DNA of 8,442 bases from the NCBI GenBank assembly GCA_050742415.1, contig JBOGIF010000038.1:1-8442 (forward strand). Direction: 5' to 3'. The DNA is from JBOGIF01 sp050742415 (GTDB taxonomy: Bacteria > Actinomycetota > Acidimicrobiia > Acidimicrobiales > AC-14). Below the pieces are notes generated by a model. The model was given only the letters and a program-made list of their open reading frames with translations. It had not been told where the DNA came from and searched no databases. Below, piece by piece: positions 5,971 to 8,442 of the stretch. How positions within the stretch are numbered: position 1 is the stretch's first letter; every line of letters starts with the position of its first letter. Position numbers and translations under genes: made by a program.

Positions 5971-5978
5971 GTTGTCTC

Positions 5979-6374
5979 GTGGGAGGGTCTTCGTCGGCAC
6001 ACTATCGGGTGGTCGTCGGGGCGCTGGCAGGCCTGGTTGCGGCACTGCTCGTTGCTCGAAGCCTGAGGCCGCTCACCCGTGTGGTCGTGTCCGGCGAGAG
6101 CATGCGGCCGACGCTCGGGCCCGGCGACAGGCTCTTGGTCCTGCGCGTCGGCCGGGCTGGGCCCGGCCGCCTGGTGACGCTCGAGGACCCCCGTCATCCG
6201 GGGAGGCTGATGGTCAAACGGGTGGTCCGGCGGTGGGTCGACGGCCTGGAGGTGGTGGGCGACAACCCGGCGTCGAGCACCGACAGCCGCAGCTTCGGTC
6301 CGGTTTCTCCCCGGTCGGTCCGAGGCCGGGTGGTGTACCGCTACTTCCCCGAGGCCCGACGCGGCCGGCTGTAA
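5979..6374 (+). CDS. sodX: nickel-type superoxide dismutase maturation peptidase (S26 family)
   Basis: This 131-residue S26-type peptidase is expected to remove the SodN propeptide so that His1 can bind nickel. A single hydrophobic helix at residues 11-26 precedes the catalytic domain and probably tethers it to the membrane. The nucleophile is Ser41 in VSGESMRPTL (37-46), the general base is Lys80 in LMVKRVV (77-83), and the GDNPASSTDSR stretch (94-104) followed by SFGPV (105-109) is the conserved box E of signal peptidases and SodX. It is shorter than type I signal peptidases, as usual for SodX. GTG 5979 is chosen for its ribosome site; a start at 5931 (TTG) would run into the sodN coding region. 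Adjacency to sodN makes the assignment firm. Its TAA stop (6372-6374) forms the first half of the candidate -10 box for the next gene. Confidence 0.93.
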   Translation: MGGSSSAHYRVVVGALAGLVAALLVARSLRPLTRVVVSGESMRPTLGPGDRLLVLRVGRAGPGRLVTLEDPRHPGRLMVKRVVRRWVDGLEVVGDNPASSTDSRSFGPVSPRSVRGRVVYRYFPEARRGRL

Positions 6375-6377
6375 CCT
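6372..6377 (+). promoter_or_regulatory. candidate -10 box overlapping the sodX stop, near-leaderless rsiG start
   Basis: TAACCT at 6372-6377 fits TAnnnT and begins with the TAA stop of sodX. Seven bases separate it from GTG 6385. Other nearby starts fail: ATG 6381 and GTG 6387 both meet TGA 6393-6395 or TGA in their frame at once. No Shine-Dalgarno sequence precedes GTG 6385. Confidence 0.5.
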
Positions 6378-6384
6378 GGCATGG

Positions 6385-6921
6385 GTGTGGACTGACGAGG
6401 TTGACCGCCTTCTAGCTCTCGACGACCTCGACGACGTCGCGTCGCTCCCCATGCAGGACCTCCGGCGGCTACGGGCCGAATGTGCCGCGGTCGAGACCAA
6501 GGTCTCGTACCTGCGCCGCCTGGTACAGGGCCGGCTCGACATTGTCGGCGCCGAGCTCCGGAGCCGGGCCGACGGCGGCCCTCCGGTCGACCTTCCTTCC
6601 CTGGTGGACCAGCTGCCCCAGATCCTGAGCGACCGCGTGCGTGCCGTCGGACCGGGCCGGCTGCCCGTCTCGGTGGCCCTGCCCGACGACGACGACGAGC
6701 TGACGGCCGAGCTCGACGAGATGCTCGGGGCCGGCCGGTTGTCGGAGCTCTCCGAGATGACCGACGCCGACCTCCAAGCGTTGGCCGAGGAGCTGGCGGG
6801 GCTCGAGCGTCGGGTGTCCGATGCCCGCCGGGCACTGTTCACCCGGCTCGACGCCCTCCAAGCCGAGCTCGTTCGCCGCTACCGCACCGGAGAGGCGACG
6901 GTCGGCTCGGTGTTGTCCTGA
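6385..6921 (+). CDS. rsiG: RsiG-like c-di-GMP-binding anti-sigma factor
   Basis: This 178-residue acidic, helical protein matches RsiG, the Streptomyces anti-sigma factor that holds the sporulation sigma factor WhiG inactive when bound to cyclic di-GMP. The family signature E-x3-S-x2-R-x3-Q-x3-D, normally present on both helices of an antiparallel coiled coil, is exact in copy one (E37, S41, R44, Q48, D52). Copy two reads E141, S145, R148, F152, D156, with Phe in place of Gln. The protein looks internally duplicated: residues 16-55 and 120-159 share the pattern L-x-x-L followed by E-x-x-V-S and a closing RLD. The middle (60-110) is a Pro- and Asp-rich linker. No membrane segment or enzyme motif is present. 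It is probably transcribed from its own promoter at the sodX stop. The partner sigma factor is not in the window. The call rests on the motif from memory, with Gallagher-type RsiG as the model. Confidence 0.87.
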   Translation: MWTDEVDRLLALDDLDDVASLPMQDLRRLRAECAAVETKVSYLRRLVQGRLDIVGAELRSRADGGPPVDLPSLVDQLPQILSDRVRAVGPGRLPVSVALPDDDDELTAELDEMLGAGRLSELSEMTDADLQALAEELAGLERRVSDARRALFTRLDALQAELVRRYRTGEATVGSVLS

Positions 6922-6948
6922 CCAACACGGAACCGCAGTACCCGTTCC

Positions 6949-6975
6949 AGCTAGTCCTGCCTGGCTGACTAGTTT
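6949..6975. promoter_or_regulatory. inverted repeat overlapping a candidate -10 box before the glycosyltransferase
   Basis: AGCTAGTC (6949-6956) and GACTAGTT (6967-6974) form an 8-position inverted repeat, seven Watson-Crick pairs and one G-T, around a 10-base loop. The right arm contains TAGTTT (6970-6975), a TAnnnT -10 candidate that would start transcription near 6982, four bases before GTG 6986. It could be an operator that covers the promoter, or a hairpin ending the rsiG transcript, though no T-run follows. Confidence 0.4.
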
Positions 6976-6985
6976 CGTGCCCGTC

Positions 6986-8209
6986 GTGCGCCGCCTGGCC
7001 GTACTCTCCATGCACACCTCGCCCCTGGCCCAGCCCGGATCGGGCGACGGCGGCGGCATGAACGTCTACGTGCGAGAGCTGTCGGGTGCTCTGGCCCGGG
7101 CCGGTGTCGACTGCGACGTCTACACCCGGGCTTGGTGCCGCGGCCTTCCTCCCGTCGTAGCGGTCGAGCCGGGACTGCGGGTGCACCACGTGATCGCCGG
7201 CCGCCGTGCCCTGCTGCCCATGGCCGAGCTGGCCGATCTCGTGGGTGACTTCACGGAAGGCGTTCAGGAGACGATGGCCGCCGGCTCTCCACCGGACGCC
7301 ATACACGCCAACTACTGGCTCTCGGGCGTCGCCGGGCACGAGCTGAAGCACCGGTTCGAGCTGCCCCTGGTGTCCACCTTCCACACTCTCGACCGGGTCA
7401 AGGCCGAGGCCGTCGGCGACGAGGACGGCCGCCGCGCCCGCGCCGAGGCCGAGGTGATCGGCTGCTCCGATGCCATCCTGGCCTCCTCGGGCGACGAGGC
7501 CGAGCAGCTGGTGCGGCTGTACGGAGCCGTTCCCGAGAGGGTCGAGGTGGTCCCCCCGGGAGTCGACCACCACTTGTTCTCGCCTGGCGACCGGGCGGCG
7601 GCGCGAAGGGCATTGGGCCAGAGCCTCGGCCTGCCTCCCGGGCCCATGTTGCTTTTCGTGGGTCGCATCCAGCCCCTCAAGGGGGTGGATGTGGCGGTCA
7701 GGGCGCTCGCCGCCCTCGGCGGCGACGTCACGCTGGTCGTGGTGGGCGGTCCCAGCGGTCCCCACGGTGAGGCCGAGCTGGCCCGGATCGGCAAGCTGGT
7801 CTCCGCCCACGGTCTGGCCGGGCGGGTCAGGTTCCTCCCGCCCCAGCCCCATGGCCACCTGGCCGACTTCTACCGGGCCGCCGACGTGTGCGTGGTGCCG
7901 AGCCGGTCCGAGTCGTTCGGCCTGGTGGCGCTGGAGGCGGCCGCCTGTGGCACCCCGGTGGTGGCCGCCGCCGTCGGCGGCCTGCGCACGATTGTCACCT
8001 CGGGGCGCACCGGGTTTCTCGTGGAGGAGCGCGACCCGGCAGTGTTCGCGGCGCGCATCGGCGAGCTGTTGGACGACCCGGGGCTGGCGGATCGCATGGG
8101 GGCCCAGGCGGCGGCCTGGTCGCGTCAGTTCCAGTGGCCCATCACGGCCGCCCGCCTGCGCCGGCTGTACGCCGACCTCACCGCGCGCCAGCGGGTGGAG
8201 TGCGGCTGA
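6986..8209 (+). CDS. MshA-like GT4 family glycosyltransferase
   Basis: This 407-residue GT-B retaining glycosyltransferase most resembles MshA, the enzyme that transfers GlcNAc to 1L-myo-inositol 1-phosphate at the start of mycothiol synthesis. The N-terminal Rossmann domain opens with VRRLAVLSMHTSPLAQPG and GDGGGMNVYV (20-29). Other landmarks are HANYWLSG (107-114), STFHTLDRVKAEA (130-142), VVPPGVD (188-194), VGRIQPLKG (225-233, with Arg227 and Lys232 for the nucleotide-sugar phosphates), GGPSG (254-258) and the E-x7-E motif ESFGLVALE (309-317). There is no signal peptide, so it should be cytoplasmic. The segment corresponding to EGLxKEDLP of true MshA reads RRALLPMAEL (73-82) without the lysine, so the acceptor may differ. 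GTG 6986 is preferred because a -10 candidate predicts transcription starting near 6982; GTG 6977 adds three residues. Neither has a Shine-Dalgarno site. No other mycothiol gene is present. Confidence 0.9.
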   Translation: MRRLAVLSMHTSPLAQPGSGDGGGMNVYVRELSGALARAGVDCDVYTRAWCRGLPPVVAVEPGLRVHHVIAGRRALLPMAELADLVGDFTEGVQETMAAGSPPDAIHANYWLSGVAGHELKHRFELPLVSTFHTLDRVKAEAVGDEDGRRARAEAEVIGCSDAILASSGDEAEQLVRLYGAVPERVEVVPPGVDHHLFSPGDRAAARRALGQSLGLPPGPMLLFVGRIQPLKGVDVAVRALAALGGDVTLVVVGGPSGPHGEAELARIGKLVSAHGLAGRVRFLPPQPHGHLADFYRAADVCVVPSRSESFGLVALEAAACGTPVVAAAVGGLRTIVTSGRTGFLVEERDPAVFAARIGELLDDPGLADRMGAQAAAWSRQFQWPITAARLRRLYADLTARQRVECG

Positions 8210-8228
8210 TCATCTCGGTATCTTTCAT

Positions 8229-8256
8229 GGGATTTCAAAGTTTTTCCTGAAATCCC
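8229..8256. terminator. AT-rich 9-bp perfect inverted repeat after the glycosyltransferase; terminator or operator
   Basis: GGGATTTCA (8229-8237) and TGAAATCCC (8248-8256) pair perfectly around a 10-base loop AAGTTTTTCC. It lies 20 bases after the glycosyltransferase stop in a conspicuously AT-rich patch. There is no T-run after the stem (only TT), so it would be a tail-less hairpin terminator at best. It directly abuts the candidate -35 at 8257, so an operator for the next transcription unit is an equal possibility. Confidence 0.45.
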
Positions 8257-8286
8257 TTGCGGTCTCCAGCTGGCCGGCTGTAGGGT
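8257..8286 (+). promoter_or_regulatory. candidate promoter for a gene entering the right edge
   Basis: A -35-like TTGCGG (8257-8262) and a -10 TAGGGT (8281-8286) are separated by 18 bases, predicting a start near 8293. The -10 is identical to those at 476 and 3344. Unlike those at 635, 3344 and 6372 it is not set for a leaderless start, leaving a leader of roughly 35-50 bases. Confidence 0.45.
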
Positions 8287-8329
8287 CTGGGCCAGGCCCG
8301 AGGGGCGGAACGACGAACTGTTCGGGGAA

Positions 8330-8442
8330 GTGCAGTGCGTCGTGAGGTTCCTCGGGCCGCTTCGCGTCCGGCTGGCAAAGGAGCTTGTGGAAGCTTGCAC
8401 CGCTCCTGGGTCGATGGTTAGCGTGCGCCCACTCGGCCGCCA
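8330..8442 (+). CDS. possible 5' end of an unidentified protein (truncated by window edge)
   Basis: The frame beginning at GTG 8330 (alternative GTG 8342) stays open to the window edge, about 37 residues, and includes VVRFLGPLRVRLAKEL near its start. It follows a candidate promoter, and GGGGAAG (8324-8330) could serve GTG 8342 at an 11-base spacing. The opening LGPLRV is vaguely like the start of SARP/AfsR-type regulators, but the continuation does not follow that family, so I give no function. A GTG at 8335 in another frame reaches a stop at 8419. In DNA this GC-rich, 110 bases without a stop is weak evidence. Confidence 0.25.
   Translation, partial: MQCVVRFLGPLRVRLAKELVEACTAPGSMVSVRPLGR

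Noticed and set aside
5999..6004. TAGTGT on the minus strand as a sodN -10 box
   Set aside because: It fits TAnnnT but has no -35 partner and lies within the sodX coding region; too weak to annotate.
5892..6842. Open frame of 316 codons on the minus strand
   Set aside because: It is antisense to sodX and rsiG, Ser/Arg-rich and without motifs.
6839..7858. Open frame of 339 codons on the minus strand
   Set aside because: It is antisense to the glycosyltransferase, with low-complexity Gly/His/Arg composition.
1..8442. CRISPR arrays, insertion sequences or riboswitches
   Set aside because: No regularly spaced repeats, transposase motifs or recognised aptamer cores were seen on either strand.

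Overview
The window is very GC-rich (arms, coding and spacers alike), uses many GTG starts, and carries a nickel superoxide dismutase, an RsiG-type anti-sigma factor and an MshA-like glycosyltransferase. Together these point to an actinomycete (Actinomycetota); the particular mixture (MaoC double-hotdog, ABC1 kinase, RsiG and MshA-like genes without typical Streptomyces or mycobacterial neighbours) makes Acidimicrobiia or a similar deep lineage my best guess, which is inference only.

Layout. At the left edge (3-425, +) is the C-terminal part of a HipA-family kinase, cut by the window edge. A tRNA-Lys(UUU) gene lies at 525-596. A tightly packed plus-strand run follows: a DksA/TraR-type zinc-finger protein (647-1069), an ABC1/UbiB-type atypical kinase (1023-2549) and an alpha/beta hydrolase (2513-3346), each overlapping the next. 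Then come a two-domain MaoC-type hydratase (3356-4210) and, two bases later, an unusual fusion of a MoaD-like ubiquitin-fold domain, a long proline-rich linker and a polytopic membrane domain resembling a degenerate CDP-diglyceride synthase (4213-5487). This gene converges on sodN (5943-5515, minus), encoding nickel superoxide dismutase. Its maturation peptidase gene sodX (5979-6374) is divergent and only 35 bases away. Plus-strand genes resume with an RsiG homologue (6385-6921) and an MshA-like GT4 glycosyltransferase (6986-8209). The last 230 bases hold a 9-bp inverted repeat, a candidate promoter and possibly the start of another gene.

How the genes relate. sodN and sodX are a functional pair: SodX is expected to cut the SodN propeptide and expose the His1 nickel ligand, and all known NiSOD active-site residues are present. 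rsiG implies that this organism couples cyclic di-GMP to a WhiG-type sigma factor, although whiG is not in the window. The kinase, hydrolase and MaoC genes suggest lipid or quinone metabolism but do not form a recognisable pathway.

The most notable observations are the MoaD-linker-CdsA-like fusion with an internal diglycine and eroded catalytic motifs; the repeated use of leaderless GTG starts behind TAnnnT -10 boxes, two of which begin exactly at the stop codon of the preceding gene; an RsiG homologue with one intact and one altered c-di-GMP signature; and an MshA-like enzyme that seems to lack the phosphate-contacting lysine region of true MshA. I found no CRISPR array, insertion sequence or complete mobile element.
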